This document shows, in pieces, positions 28,392 to 37,648 of a stretch of 64,000 nucleotides of DNA. Under the pieces are notes generated by a model. It worked only from the letters and a program-made list of their open reading frames with translations, did not search any database and had not been told where the DNA came from. The stretch spans positions 1-64,000 of the forward strand of contig NZ_JAEFCB010000009.1 in the NCBI RefSeq assembly GCF_016405905.1, written 5' to 3'. The position numbers and the translations under genes are program-made. The first letter of the stretch is position 1. The number at the start of each line of letters is the position of its first letter. This DNA comes from Variovorax sp. IB41 (lineage in GTDB: Bacteria > Pseudomonadota > Gammaproteobacteria > Burkholderiales > Burkholderiaceae_C).

Positions 28392-29369
28392 ATGCCTCTG
28401 GGCACGCTCGATCGCACAGCGCCACCCCTGTTCAACCAGGGGCAGTCGGCACTCAGCAAGCTGATCTTCTTCGGCGCGCTCTCCCTGTTCCTCATGGTGG
28501 CCGACGCACGCTTTCACATCGTCCAGCCGATCCGCGCGACCCTGGGCGCGGTGCTCTATCCGGTGCAATGGGTGGCGCTCAAACCCGTGCAGATCATGAT
28601 GGGCGGCGGCCGCTACCTCGAAGACCTGCAGACCGCGCAGCGCAACGAGGCCGACGCCCGCAAGGCGCTCATGATGCAGGCCGAGCGCGCGAGCCAGGCC
28701 GACACGCTGGCGCAGGACAACGCGCGCCTTCGCGAGTTGCTCGAGCTGCGCCAGACCACGCAGACGCCGGGCCGCGCGGCCGAGGTGCTCTACGACGCGG
28801 CCGACCCGTACACCCGCAAGATCGTCATCGACCAGGGCCTCACGCAGGGCGTGGCGGCCGGTTCGCCGGTGATCGATGCGCGCGGCGTGCTCGGCCAGGT
28901 CACGCAGGTGCTGCCCTTCACGAGCGAAGTCACGCTGGTGATCGACCGCGACCTGGCCATTCCCGTGCAGAACACCCGCACGGGCGTGCGCAGCGTGGCC
29001 TTCGGCGACGCCTCGGCGCACGGCGGCGGGCTGGAACTGCGTTTCATGGCCGCCAATGCCGACCTGCAGGAGGGCGACCTGCTCTCCACCAGCGGCGTCG
29101 ACGGCATCTACCCGGCGGGCCTGCCGGTCGCCAGGATCGAGCGCATCGAGCGCCGCGCCGATTCGGCCTTCGCCCGCATCTACTGCGTGCCGCTGGCCAG
29201 CGTGACCGCCGCGCGCTACGTGCTGGTGCTCGAGCCCACCGGCGCCCCGACCGCGCCGCCCGCCGCTCCCGCGACCACGCAGAGAAAGCGCGCCGAAGGC
29301 AAGCCGGGCGCGGGCAAGAACGAGAAGAAACCCGCCGCACCCGCTGCATCCGCAGGAGGAGGCCGATGA
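28392..29369 (+). CDS. mreC: Rod shape-determining protein MreC
   Basis: A 325-residue bitopic membrane protein linking MreB to the periplasmic elongasome. One membrane helix lies near residues 25-45 (LIFFGALSLFLMVADA), then a coiled coil (residues 80-118, QNARLRELLELR-type heptads) and the double beta-barrel domain with VIDARGVLGQV, TLVIDRDLAIPVQN and STSGVDGIYPAGLPV. A low-complexity Ala/Pro/Lys C-terminal tail (residues 285-325) is typical of betaproteobacterial MreC. Its stop overlaps mreD by 4 bp. Confidence 0.94.
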   Translation: MPLGTLDRTAPPLFNQGQSALSKLIFFGALSLFLMVADARFHIVQPIRATLGAVLYPVQWVALKPVQIMMGGGRYLEDLQTAQRNEADARKALMMQAERASQADTLAQDNARLRELLELRQTTQTPGRAAEVLYDAADPYTRKIVIDQGLTQGVAAGSPVIDARGVLGQVTQVLPFTSEVTLVIDRDLAIPVQNTRTGVRSVAFGDASAHGGGLELRFMAANADLQEGDLLSTSGVDGIYPAGLPVARIERIERRADSAFARIYCVPLASVTAARYVLVLEPTGAPTAPPAAPATTQRKRAEGKPGAGKNEKKPAAPAASAGGGR

Positions 29370-29887
29370 TCAAGCGCCCCGGCCAGCAGCAGCTCCTGCT
29401 GCCCGTCAGCCCGCTCTTCATGTGGACCAGCCTCATCGTGGCGCTCCTGGTCAACATGATCCCCATCGGCCGTGCCGCCTGGATGCCCGACCTCCTGGCG
29501 CTGGTGATCGTGTTCTGGGGCGTGCACCAGCCCTCGCGCGTGGGCATCGGCGCGGCCTTCGTGTTTGGCCTCTGCATGGACGTGCACCAGGCCTCCATGC
29601 TGGGCCAGCATGCGCTGTCCTACACCACGCTGGGCTTCTTCGCGATCACGATCCACCGGCGGCTGCTCTGGTACCCGGTGCTGTCGCAGGCGCTGCAAGT
29701 GCTGCCGCTCTTTGCGCTGTCGCAGCTGATCGAGGTCATCACGCGGATGATCGGCGGCGGCGTGTTCCCGGGCTGGACGGTGCTGATCTCGCCGGGCGTG
29801 GAGGCTGCGCTGTGGCCGCTGGCAAGCGCGCTGCTGCTCGCCCCTCAGCGCCGCACGCCGGAACCGGACGAGAACCGCCCTCTCTAA
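29366..29887 (+). CDS. mreD: Rod shape-determining protein MreD
   Basis: A 173-residue polytopic inner-membrane protein with about five helices and the MreD stretch FVFGLCMDVHQASMLGQHAL near residue 65. It stabilises the MreBCD complex. ATG 29366 overlaps the mreC TGA (ATGA) and is preceded by a strong GGAGGAGG. The next gene, mrdA, begins 68 bp later. Confidence 0.93.
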   Translation: MIKRPGQQQLLLPVSPLFMWTSLIVALLVNMIPIGRAAWMPDLLALVIVFWGVHQPSRVGIGAAFVFGLCMDVHQASMLGQHALSYTTLGFFAITIHRRLLWYPVLSQALQVLPLFALSQLIEVITRMIGGGVFPGWTVLISPGVEAALWPLASALLLAPQRRTPEPDENRPL

Positions 29888-29954
29888 GCCGAGTCCTTCG
29901 CGCATCCGCCATTGCACTTGACTTGCACTAGCACGCGCCTAAGCTCCCACCGCC

Positions 29955-31925
29955 ATGACCGAAATCCGCAACGTCGCCGCCGACCTCGCGCGCTTCAAGC
30001 GCCGCGTGATCGTGATCGGGCTGGCGGTGCTGTTCGCGTTCAGCCTGCTGAGCGCGCGGCTGATCTACCTGCAGGTCACGCGGCATGAAGACCTGGCCGA
30101 GCAGGCCGAGAGCAACCGCACGGCCATCGTGCCGGTGGTGCCCAACCGGGGACTGATCCTCGACCGCAACGGCATCGTGCTGGCCTCGAACTACTCGGCC
30201 TACACGCTGGAGATCACGCCGTCGAAGGTGAACGATGTCGAGGAAACCATCGACAACCTCACCCAGGTGCTGGAGGTCTCGCCGCGCGACCGCCGCCGCT
30301 TCAAGCGCCTGCGCGAGGACTCCCGCAGCTTCGACTCCATTCCGATCCGCACCCGCCTGAGCGACGAAGAGGTCGCGCGCTTCGCGGCCCAGCGCTATCG
30401 CTTCCCCGGCGTGGAGATCAAGGCGCGCCTGTTCCGCAACTACCCCAACGGCGAGACCGGCTCGCACGTGCTCGGCTACATCGGCCGCATCAACCAGCGC
30501 GAGAAGACCGCGATGGAAGACTGGGAAGAAGAAGAGCAGGCCAACTACAAGGGCACCGACTACATCGGCAAGCTGGGCATCGAGCAGAGCTACGAGAAAA
30601 CGCTGCACGGCCAGACCGGCGTGGAGCAGATGGAAACCTCCGCCGGCGGGCGCGCCATCCGCCGGCTCGCCAGCCACCCGGCCACGCCCGGCAACACCGT
30701 GATGCTGTCGCTGGACATCAAGCTGCAGAAGCTGGTGGAAGACATGTTCGGCGACCGCCGCGGCGCGCTGGTGGCCATCGACCCCAAGACCGGCGAGGTG
30801 CTGGCCTTCGTGAGCAAGCCCACGTTCGACCCCAACCTCTTCGTCGAAGGCATCGACACCGAGAGCTGGAAAGAGCTGAGCGAATCGCTCGACAAGCCGC
30901 TCCTGAACCGCGCGCTGCGCGGCACCTACCCGCCCGGCTCCACCTACAAGCCCTTCATGGCCATGGCCGCGCTGCAGACCGGCAAGCGCGGCGCCAGCGT
31001 GGTGGTGAACGACCCCGGCTATTTCAACTTCGGCGGCCACCGTTTCGGCAGCCCCGAGGGCAACCTGGGCGGCGTGGACATGCGGCGCTCGATCCAGCTG
31101 TCCAGCAACATCTACTACTACTCGCTGGCCAACGAGATGGGCGTGGACCTGATCCACGACTTCATGAAGCCGCTGGGCTTCGGCCAGATCACCGGCATCG
31201 ACCTGGGCGGCGAGGTGCGCGGCGTGCTGCCCAGCACCGAGTGGAAGCGCAATGCCTACAAGCGGCCCGAGGCCAAGAAGTGGTATGCGGGCGAGACCAT
31301 TTCGCTGGGCATCGGCCAGGGCTACAACGCCTTCACGATGCTGCAGCTCGCGCAGGCCACGGCCATCGTGGCCGACGGCGGCATCAAGCACAAGCCGCAC
31401 CTCGTGCTGGCCACGCGCAACACGGTGAGCGGGCAGGTGGTGCCGCTGCCGCAGCCCCCGGCGGAAAACCTCGGCTTCACCGCGGCCAACGTCGCGGTGG
31501 TGCGCGAGGGCCTCACCAGCGTGGTCACCAGCGGCACCGCGCGCGGCGTGTTCGCGGGCGCGGGCTACCAGGCGGCCGGCAAGACCGGCACGGCGCAGGC
31601 GGTGACGCAGGCGCAGAACACCAAGTACAACGCCCGCGCGCTCGAGGAGCATCAACGGGACCACGCCCTCTTCATGGCCTTCGCGCCGGTCAACAACCCG
31701 AAGATCGCCATCGCGGTGATCGTGGAAAACGCCGGCTGGGGCGCTGGCGCCGCGGCCCCCATCGCGCGCCGCGTGTTCGACTACTGGCTCATGGACCAGT
31801 ACCCGAGCGAAGCGGACATGGCCGCCATCAAGATCGGCAAGGCGACCGCGCCGATGGGCAAGCCGCGCGTGGCGAGCGAAGTGGCGTGGCCGGTGGCGGC
31901 GACGATTGCCGCTCCGGCACCCTGA
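29955..31925 (+). CDS. mrdA: Penicillin-binding protein 2, elongasome transpeptidase
   Basis: A 656-residue class B PBP anchored by one N-terminal helix (residues 17-38) and acting in the periplasm. The pedestal domain holds RGLILDRNG near 65. Transpeptidase motifs are Ser329-Thr-Tyr-Lys332 (GSTYK), SSN at 383-385 and KTGTAQ from Lys543. It completes the mreBCD-mrdA elongation operon. The usual next gene, rodA, is not here: a convergent fahA gene begins 46 bp away. Confidence 0.95.
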   Translation: MTEIRNVAADLARFKRRVIVIGLAVLFAFSLLSARLIYLQVTRHEDLAEQAESNRTAIVPVVPNRGLILDRNGIVLASNYSAYTLEITPSKVNDVEETIDNLTQVLEVSPRDRRRFKRLREDSRSFDSIPIRTRLSDEEVARFAAQRYRFPGVEIKARLFRNYPNGETGSHVLGYIGRINQREKTAMEDWEEEEQANYKGTDYIGKLGIEQSYEKTLHGQTGVEQMETSAGGRAIRRLASHPATPGNTVMLSLDIKLQKLVEDMFGDRRGALVAIDPKTGEVLAFVSKPTFDPNLFVEGIDTESWKELSESLDKPLLNRALRGTYPPGSTYKPFMAMAALQTGKRGASVVVNDPGYFNFGGHRFGSPEGNLGGVDMRRSIQLSSNIYYYSLANEMGVDLIHDFMKPLGFGQITGIDLGGEVRGVLPSTEWKRNAYKRPEAKKWYAGETISLGIGQGYNAFTMLQLAQATAIVADGGIKHKPHLVLATRNTVSGQVVPLPQPPAENLGFTAANVAVVREGLTSVVTSGTARGVFAGAGYQAAGKTGTAQAVTQAQNTKYNARALEEHQRDHALFMAFAPVNNPKIAIAVIVENAGWGAGAAAPIARRVFDYWLMDQYPSEADMAAIKIGKATAPMGKPRVASEVAWPVAATIAAPAP

Positions 31926-31930
31926 ACCTC

Positions 31931-31957
31931 TTGCTCCCTCTCCCGCAGGGAGAGGGG
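31931..31957. repeat. Palindromic repeat, half-element, between mrdA and fahA
   Basis: CCCTCTCCC (31936-31944) and GGGAGAGGG (31948-31956) form a perfect 9-bp stem with a GCA loop in the 45-bp gap between convergent genes. With the TTGCT lead it resembles one arm of the double element at 37536-37642 (22 of 26 positions by hand). It may serve as a terminator though it lacks a T-tract. Confidence 0.6.
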
Positions 31958-31970
31958 ACAACACAAAGCC

Positions 31971-33242
31971 TCAGGCCACCACGGTGCCGCTGACTTCCCC
32001 CAGGCCGATGCGCACCGCCCCCGCGCGCTCGCAGTAGCCGCGCATGACCAGCGTGTCGCCGTCTTCCAGGAACGTGCGCTTCTCGCCGTTCGGCAGCGTG
32101 ATCTGCTGCTTGCCGCCCAGCGTGAGTTCGATCAGCGAGCCGGCCTCGTCGGGCTTCGGCCCCGAGAGCGTGCCCGAGCCGAGCAGGTCGCCCGGCTGCA
32201 GGTTGCAGCCGTTCACCGTGTGGTGCGTGACCAGCTGCGCGGCGGTCCAGTAGGCGGCCTCGGTGGTGTTGCCGCGCGTGAGGCGCGCGGGCGCTTCGCC
32301 GGCCGCGCGCATCTTCGCGGTCTGCAGCAGCACTTCGAGCGTGATGTCGAGCGCGCCGGCCTCGCGGTTCGATGGCGCATCGAGGTACGGCAGCGGTTGC
32401 GGATCGCCCGCGGGCCGCTCGAACTTCGCGCGGAACGGCGCGAGCGCCTCCATCGTCACGATCCACGGCGACAGCGTGCTCGCGAAGTTCTTCGCGAGGA
32501 ACGGGCCGAGCGGCTGGTATTCCCAGGCCTGCAGGTCGCGCGCGGACCAGTCGTTGAGCAGCGTCACGCCGAACAGGTGGTCTTCGGCATCGCCGATGGC
32601 GATCGGCTCGCCCAGCGCGTTGCCGCGGCCGACCAGAAAGCCCAGCTCCAGTTCGTAGTCCAGGCGCTTGGATGGGCCGAAACTCGGCTCGGCCGCATCG
32701 GGTGCCTTGGTCTGGCCCTGCGGGCGCTTGAAGACCTGGCCGCTCACGCCAATGGACGAGGCGCGGCCGTGGTAGCCGATGGGCACCCACTTGTAGTTGG
32801 GCATCAGCGGCTGGTCAGGGCGGAAGAGCTTGCCGATGGTGGTCGCGTGGTGGATGCCCGTGTAGAAGTCGGTGTAGTCGCCGATGCGGCAGGGCACCGT
32901 CATCTCGGCCTTGGCTTGTGCAAGAAGCGCCTTCGACCACGTGGCCTCCTTGCCGCTGCCTTCGGCGAGGCCGGCGGAGATCGCCGCGCGCAGGGCCTGG
33001 CGGTCCTTCGCGCTCGCGCTCATCAGCGCGTTCATGTCGTCGGTGTCGACAAGGCCCGCGGCCTTCAGGTCGAGCACCTGGTCGCCGATGGCGACGCCGA
33101 TGCGAAAGGCCTCGCTGCTGCCCGCGGCGCGGAAGCGCCCGAAGGGCAGGTTCTGGATCGGGAAGTCGGTGCCGGCGTCGTTGGCCGATGCGACCCAGCT
33201 GCGCAGCTTCGGGTCGTGGGTGGCGTTCAGTGCGATGGTCAT
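31971..33242 (-). CDS. fahA: Fumarylacetoacetase
   Basis: A 423-residue hydrolase that splits fumarylacetoacetate into fumarate and acetoacetate, last step of homogentisate breakdown. Conserved blocks: DYTDFYTGIHHATTIGKLFRP near 126 with the catalytic His, GYHGRASSI near 160, LDYELELGFLVGRGN near 200 (metal Glu pair), LLNDWSARDLQAWEYQPLGPF near 233 and the C-terminal GYCERAGAVRIGLGEV. Length matches the family. It is the last gene of the hmg cluster, separated from the upstream receptor gene by 111 bp holding a 60-bp repeat. Confidence 0.95.
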   Translation of the reverse strand: MTIALNATHDPKLRSWVASANDAGTDFPIQNLPFGRFRAAGSSEAFRIGVAIGDQVLDLKAAGLVDTDDMNALMSASAKDRQALRAAISAGLAEGSGKEATWSKALLAQAKAEMTVPCRIGDYTDFYTGIHHATTIGKLFRPDQPLMPNYKWVPIGYHGRASSIGVSGQVFKRPQGQTKAPDAAEPSFGPSKRLDYELELGFLVGRGNALGEPIAIGDAEDHLFGVTLLNDWSARDLQAWEYQPLGPFLAKNFASTLSPWIVTMEALAPFRAKFERPAGDPQPLPYLDAPSNREAGALDITLEVLLQTAKMRAAGEAPARLTRGNTTEAAYWTAAQLVTHHTVNGCNLQPGDLLGSGTLSGPKPDEAGSLIELTLGGKQQITLPNGEKRTFLEDGDTLVMRGYCERAGAVRIGLGEVSGTVVA

Positions 33243-33280
33243 GGATGGCTTTCTTTTCTGTGTTCGGTTCGGTGGCGAAA

Positions 33281-33340
33281 CCGTTCGGACTGAGCTTGTC
33301 GAAGTCTTGCGCGGCGCTTCGACAAGCTCAGCGTGAACGG
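33281..33340. repeat. 60-bp palindromic repeat, copy A
   Basis: The element starts CCGTTC and ends GAACGG, with inner arms TGAGCTTGTCGAAG and CTTCGACAAGCTCA. Its reverse complement matches copy B at 48607-48666 in 58 of 60 positions. It fills the gap between the Bug receptor gene and fahA and would form a long hairpin in the transcript of this operon. Confidence 0.9.
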
Positions 33341-33353
33341 TGCTGGGGTGGCT

Positions 33354-34331
33354 TCAGTCCGCGGTCATGCCGGCCTTCCTGGCCACATCGCCCAGGCGCT
33401 GGTACTCGGTCTGCGTGAGCGTCGCCAGCTCCTGCGCGGTCGAGCCACGCGGCGAGAAGCCGGCCTGCTGCAGCTTGGCCTTCACGTCGGGCATCGCAAG
33501 CGCTTCGACGAAGGCTTCGTTCAGCGCCTTCACGATGGGCGCCGGCAGGTTCGCCGGCCCGTACACGCCGAACCATGGATCGAGCGCATAGCCCTTCAGG
33601 CCCGCCTCGGCCATCGTCGGCACGTCGGGCAATGACGGCGAACGCGACGGCCCGGCGACCGCCAGCGCGCGCAGCTTGCCGGCCTGGATGTGCGGCAGCG
33701 ACGCGGGCAGGTTGTCGAACATCACGCCGATGTTGTTGCCCAGCATGTCGGTGATGGCCGGGCCGCTGCCCTTGTAGGCGACGTGCACGAGCTCGGTGCC
33801 GGTCATCTGCGCGAACATCACGCCCGCCAGGTTCATCGAGGTGCCCGCGCCGGCCGTGGCGTAGGGCAGGCCCGGGTTCTTCTTTGCGGCGGCGATCAGG
33901 TCGGGCACCGACTTGATCGGCGAGCTCGCCGGCACTTCGAGCACGATGGTCGAGGTGCCCAGCAGGCTGATCGCGGTGAAGTCGCGGCGCGGATCGAAGG
34001 CCATCGACTTGTAGATGTGCGGGTTCAGCGCATTGGTCGAAATCGCGCCGAAGCCGATCGTGTAGCCGTCGGGCGCGGCCTTGGCCACGGCGTCCATGCC
34101 GATGTTGCCGCCCGCGCCGCCGCGGTTGTCGATGAGCACCGGCTGGCCGAGCTTTTCCGACACCTTCTGGCCCACGGTGCGCGCCACCAGGTCGGTGGTG
34201 CCGCCGGGCGTGTAGGGCACGATGAAGCGGATCGGCTTCGAAGGAAAGTTCGCGGCCTGCGCCAGCAAGGGCGCGGCGAGCAACGCGATGGCGGCCGCGC
34301 GGCGGGTGAGGGCAAAGGCGTTCTTCGTCAT
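33354..34331 (-). CDS. Bug-family periplasmic solute receptor in the homogentisate cluster
   Basis: A 325-residue exported receptor: signal peptide at residues 1-27 (cleavage near AQAANF), then [50 protein letters not shown] and the C-terminal [10 protein letters not shown]. No TctAB partners lie nearby. It overlaps hmgA by 4 bp, so it is tied to the pathway and may bind an aromatic acid such as a hydroxyphenylacetate; ligand unproven. Confidence 0.9.
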   Translation of the reverse strand: MTKNAFALTRRAAAIALLAAPLLAQAANFPSKPIRFIVPYTPGGTTDLVARTVGQKVSEKLGQPVLIDNRGGAGGNIGMDAVAKAAPDGYTIGFGAISTNALNPHIYKSMAFDPRRDFTAISLLGTSTIVLEVPASSPIKSVPDLIAAAKKNPGLPYATAGAGTSMNLAGVMFAQMTGTELVHVAYKGSGPAITDMLGNNIGVMFDNLPASLPHIQAGKLRALAVAGPSRSPSLPDVPTMAEAGLKGYALDPWFGVYGPANLPAPIVKALNEAFVEALAMPDVKAKLQQAGFSPRGSTAQELATLTQTEYQRLGDVARKAGMTAD

Positions 34332-35635
34332 GGCTTGAATTGATCTTTCAGGCCGGCCCAGCAGTCGGCATAGTCGGTGTCGAGCGCCGGGCTCTTCAGC
34401 GCAAAGTTGGTTGGAATGAAGCGGTAGCGGCTCTCGAACATGAAGGCCAGCGTGTTGTCCAGCTTGTGCGGCTTCAAGTCCGCGTGCGTCGCCTTGTCGA
34501 AGGCTTCCTCGTCGGGCCCGTGCGGCACCATGCAGTTGTGCAGGCTCGCGCCGCCGGGCTTGAAGCCGCCTGGCTTGGCGTCGTATTCGCCCAGCACCAG
34601 GCCCATGAATTCGCTCATGAGGTTGCGGTGGAACCAGGGCGGACGGAAGGTGTTCTCCATCACCATCCAGCGCGGCGGGAAGATCACGAAGTCGCAGTTC
34701 GCGGTGCCGGGCGTGTCGCTCGGCGAGGTCAGCACCGTGAAGATCGACGGATCCGGATGGTCGAAGCTGATCGAGCCGATCGCCATGAAGTGCGCCGTGT
34801 CGTACTTCACCGGCGCGAGGTTGCCGTGCCAGGCGACCACGTTGAAGGGCGACTGCTTCGTCGGCGCCTTCCAGAAGCGGCCGGCGAATTTCTTGACCAG
34901 TTCATAGGCGCCGCCGTCTTCTTCGAACGCTGCCACGGGCGCCTGGAAATCGCGCGCGTTCGCCAGGCCGTTCGAGCCGATCGGGCCCAGTTCGGGCAGG
35001 CGGAAATGCGCGCCGTAGTTCTCGCAGACATAGCCGCGCGAGAGACCGTCGGGCAACGCCACCTTGAAGACCATGCCGCGCGGCAGCACCGCGATTTCGC
35101 CGGGCTTCACGTCGAGCACGCCGAGCTCGGTCGTGATGACGAGGCGGCCTTGTTGCGGCACCACCAGCATCTCGCCGTCGGCGTTGACGAAGGCGCGCTT
35201 GTCCATCGAGCGGCCTGCGAGGTACATCAGCGAGCCGATGCCGACCTGCGATTCGGCATCGCCGTTCGCCGCCACCGTGCGCATGCCATCGACGAAGTCC
35301 GCTTCGGCCGCGCCGTCCAGCGGCATCGGGTGCCAGCGCATCGGCTCAGGCGGCAGCGCGATTTCGCGGTCGCCGCCGGTCGTCCAGTGCGGCTGCGCAT
35401 AGGGCTGGTAGCGGCCGGACACCACCGAGGGCTGGCGGCGATAGAGCCAGGTGCGGCGGTTCTCATGGCGCGGCGCGGTGAAGGCGGTGCCCGAGAGCAG
35501 TTCGGTGTAGAGGTCGAACGGTCCGCGCTGCGGGTTGTTGCGGCCTTGCGGCAACGCACCGGGCACGGCCTCGGAGGCATGCTCGTTGCCGAAGCCGCCC
35601 AGGTAGCGCCGTTCGGTGGCGTGAATGTCGGTCAT
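34328..35635 (-). CDS. hmgA: Homogentisate 1,2-dioxygenase
   Basis: A 435-residue non-haem iron dioxygenase that opens homogentisate to maleylacetoacetate. The iron ligands are in [14 protein letters not shown] near 330 (His and Glu) and [12 protein letters not shown] near 365 (His). [16 protein letters not shown] at the N-terminus and the [17 protein letters not shown] block are diagnostic. No maleylacetoacetate isomerase gene is in the cluster. It lies between the DUF2783 gene (47-bp gap) and the Bug receptor (4-bp overlap). Confidence 0.96.
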   Translation of the reverse strand: MTDIHATERRYLGGFGNEHASEAVPGALPQGRNNPQRGPFDLYTELLSGTAFTAPRHENRRTWLYRRQPSVVSGRYQPYAQPHWTTGGDREIALPPEPMRWHPMPLDGAAEADFVDGMRTVAANGDAESQVGIGSLMYLAGRSMDKRAFVNADGEMLVVPQQGRLVITTELGVLDVKPGEIAVLPRGMVFKVALPDGLSRGYVCENYGAHFRLPELGPIGSNGLANARDFQAPVAAFEEDGGAYELVKKFAGRFWKAPTKQSPFNVVAWHGNLAPVKYDTAHFMAIGSISFDHPDPSIFTVLTSPSDTPGTANCDFVIFPPRWMVMENTFRPPWFHRNLMSEFMGLVLGEYDAKPGGFKPGGASLHNCMVPHGPDEEAFDKATHADLKPHKLDNTLAFMFESRYRFIPTNFALKSPALDTDYADCWAGLKDQFKP

Positions 35636-35682
35636 GGTGTTCTCTTTCGAAAATCGCGATGAGATGGGGGTGCGTGCCCCGC

Positions 35683-35877
35683 TCAGCCGCGCGCGGCCTT
35701 GAAGGCCTCGCGCAGCACGGCGAGCGAGCCGATGTGGTTGGCCAGCACGAGCACCAGGCGCGCGTTGAAGGCGTGGCTCTCTTCGTCGGAAAGCCCTTGG
35801 TGCGCCTCGATGAGCGCCTCGTAGAAATCGTCGGGCGCTTCCAGGTTCGGCGCGGTGTTCAGGTGTTGCATGTTCAT
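35683..35877 (-). CDS. DUF2783 family small protein
   Basis: A 64-residue acidic cytoplasmic protein ([20 protein letters not shown], then [12 protein letters not shown]). I recognise it as DUF2783, a short family found next to flavin hydroxylases of this type; function unknown. ATG 35877 overlaps the hydroxylase stop by 4 bp, so the two are coupled and the small protein may be an accessory of the hydroxylase. Confidence 0.8.
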   Translation of the reverse strand: MNMQHLNTAPNLEAPDDFYEALIEAHQGLSDEESHAFNARLVLVLANHIGSLAVLREAFKAARG

Positions 35878-37511
35878 GCCTTTGCCAATGCGTGGTCGAT
35901 GGCCGTGCGGATGTCCGCGGCGGTCGGGTGCCGCCACCGGGCGCACACGTGCTGGTCGGGCCGCAGCAGGTACACGGTGCCGGGCTGCGCGTCGTAGCGC
36001 TGGGTGGCGAGCTCGCCCGCAGGTGTCGCGTCCTGCACGCGCACGATGTGCAGCGCGCGGTCGCTCGCCTTCAGCGCCGCTGCGCTGCGCTCGGCGGCTT
36101 CGCCCGCGCCGAACACCAGCGCGGTGAACTGCGCCACATGGCATTCGCGCAGCAGCCAGCCGGTGCGGCCGTCGGCGCGCACGGTCGGCGCGTCGGCAGC
36201 TGCCGCACCCGGCACCATCGCGCCCTTGAACGCGTCGGCATCGGGCGTGTTGAGCGGCGAATCGCGCAGCACCGCCGGCACCGAGAGCCGGCCGCTGTTG
36301 ACCAGCGTGCGCGCGAACGCGTGGTACTTCGTCAGCTCGAGCACCGCGTCGCGGAACAGGCGGCTCACGTCGCTCTTGGGCGTGATGAAGTCGGTCGCGC
36401 GCGTGGAGTGGCGGATGTTCTCGTCGGCCGCGAATTCGCGCTCGCTCGCGTAGCTGTCGATGAGCGCGTCGGGCGCGTCGCCCTGGAGCACCGCGGCGAG
36501 TTTCCACGCGAGGTTGTCCGCGTCCTGCACGCCCGAGTTGGCGCCGCGCGCGCCGAAGGGCGACACGCCATGCGCCGAGTCGCCCGCGAACAGCACGCGG
36601 CCGTGGCGAAAGCGCGCCATGCGCTGGCACGCGAAGGTGTAGACGCTGGCCCAGCCGATCTGGAACTGCACGTCCGCAAAGCCGATGCTGTCCAGCAGCG
36701 CGCGCACGCGCGGCGTGATGTTCTCGGGCTTGCGTTCTTCGAGCGGGTCGGCGTCCCAGCCGAGCTGGAAGTCCACGCGCCACATGCCGTCAGCCTGCTT
36801 GTGCAGGAGCACGCTCTGTCCCGGATGGAATGACGGGTCGAACCAGAAGCGGCGCTCGGTCGGCAGCTGCGCATCCATCGTGATGTCGGCGATGAGGAAG
36901 CGGTCGCGAAAGGTGCGGCCTTTGGCCTCCTGGCCCAGCAACTGGCGCAGGTTGGAGCGCGAGCCGTCGCAAGCCGCGACATAGGCGGCCGACAGCTGGT
37001 AGTCGCCCTCGGGCGTCTCCACGGTGAGCACGGCGCCGTCGTCGCGCTGCGCGATGCCCGTTACCTTGTTGTTCCAGCGCAGGTCGATGAGCGGCAGCGC
37101 CGCGGCGCGCTCCACGAGGTAGCCCTCGACGTAGTACTGCTGCAGGTTGATGAAGGCCGGCCGCTCGTGGCCGGGCTCGGGCAGCAGGTCGAAGCGGTAG
37201 ACCTGCTCGTCGTGGAAGAACACCTTGCCCACGTTCCACGAGACGCCCTTCTCGACCATGCGGTCGCCGCAGCCCAGGCGGTCGAACACCTCCAGCGTGC
37301 GCTTGGCAAAGCAGATCGCGCGCGAGCCGCTGGAGAGGGTGTTGTCGTTGTCCAGCAGCACGACAGGCACCTGGCGCAGCGCGAGGTCGATGGCCAGCGT
37401 GAGGCCGACCGGGCCGGCGCCCACGATCACCACCGGGTGATGGGCGGGCGTCGCGGCGTCCTGGTCGGCGTGGCGGCGGTAGTCGAAGCGCAGACTTTGA
37501 TAGTCGATCAC
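35874..37511 (-). CDS. FAD-dependent aromatic hydroxylase, MhpA/PheA-like
   Basis: A 545-residue class A flavin monooxygenase. FAD motif [19 protein letters not shown] near residue 28, [13 protein letters not shown] (DG motif) near 175 and [35 protein letters not shown] block (motifs [14 protein letters not shown] and NSGVQDADN) near 315. The thioredoxin-like C-terminal domain is present. In a homogentisate operon it plausibly hydroxylates 3- or 4-hydroxyphenylacetate to homogentisate, or a similar phenolic acid. It is second in the operon after the MBL-fold gene, from which a 137-bp gap with a double hairpin separates it. Confidence 0.85.
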   Translation of the reverse strand: MIDYQSLRFDYRRHADQDAATPAHHPVVIVGAGPVGLTLAIDLALRQVPVVLLDNDNTLSSGSRAICFAKRTLEVFDRLGCGDRMVEKGVSWNVGKVFFHDEQVYRFDLLPEPGHERPAFINLQQYYVEGYLVERAAALPLIDLRWNNKVTGIAQRDDGAVLTVETPEGDYQLSAAYVAACDGSRSNLRQLLGQEAKGRTFRDRFLIADITMDAQLPTERRFWFDPSFHPGQSVLLHKQADGMWRVDFQLGWDADPLEERKPENITPRVRALLDSIGFADVQFQIGWASVYTFACQRMARFRHGRVLFAGDSAHGVSPFGARGANSGVQDADNLAWKLAAVLQGDAPDALIDSYASEREFAADENIRHSTRATDFITPKSDVSRLFRDAVLELTKYHAFARTLVNSGRLSVPAVLRDSPLNTPDADAFKGAMVPGAAAADAPTVRADGRTGWLLRECHVAQFTALVFGAGEAAERSAAALKASDRALHIVRVQDATPAGELATQRYDAQPGTVYLLRPDQHVCARWRHPTAADIRTAIDHALAKA

Positions 37512-37535
37512 GTGTTGTCTCCGTGTCCTTGGTCT

Positions 37536-37642
37536 TTGCTCCTTCCCCCTTTGGGGGAAGGTTGGGATGGGGGCAAGCGGCGTTCACTTTGGGCGCTCTG
37601 CCTGCCCCCACCCCAGCCCTCCCCCGGAGGGGGAGGGAGCAA
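37536..37642. repeat. Composite inverted repeat: two hairpin units head to head
   Basis: Two 42-bp arms (37536-37577 and 37601-37642) are inverted copies with 35 of 42 positions alike by hand. Each arm is itself a hairpin: 37541-37561 (9-bp stem, TTT loop) and 37617-37637 (9-bp stem, GGA loop). The element fills the gap between the MBL-fold gene and the flavin hydroxylase gene inside the hmg operon. A half copy lies at 31931-31957. Confidence 0.8.
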
Positions 37643-37648
37643 GGCCTG

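Noticed and set aside
29928..31964. 678-codon open frame on the minus strand across mrdA
   Set aside because: It is antisense to a complete PBP2 with all motifs; the translation is rich in His/Arg/Ala/Gly and low in normal domain patterns, as expected from high-GC codon bias.
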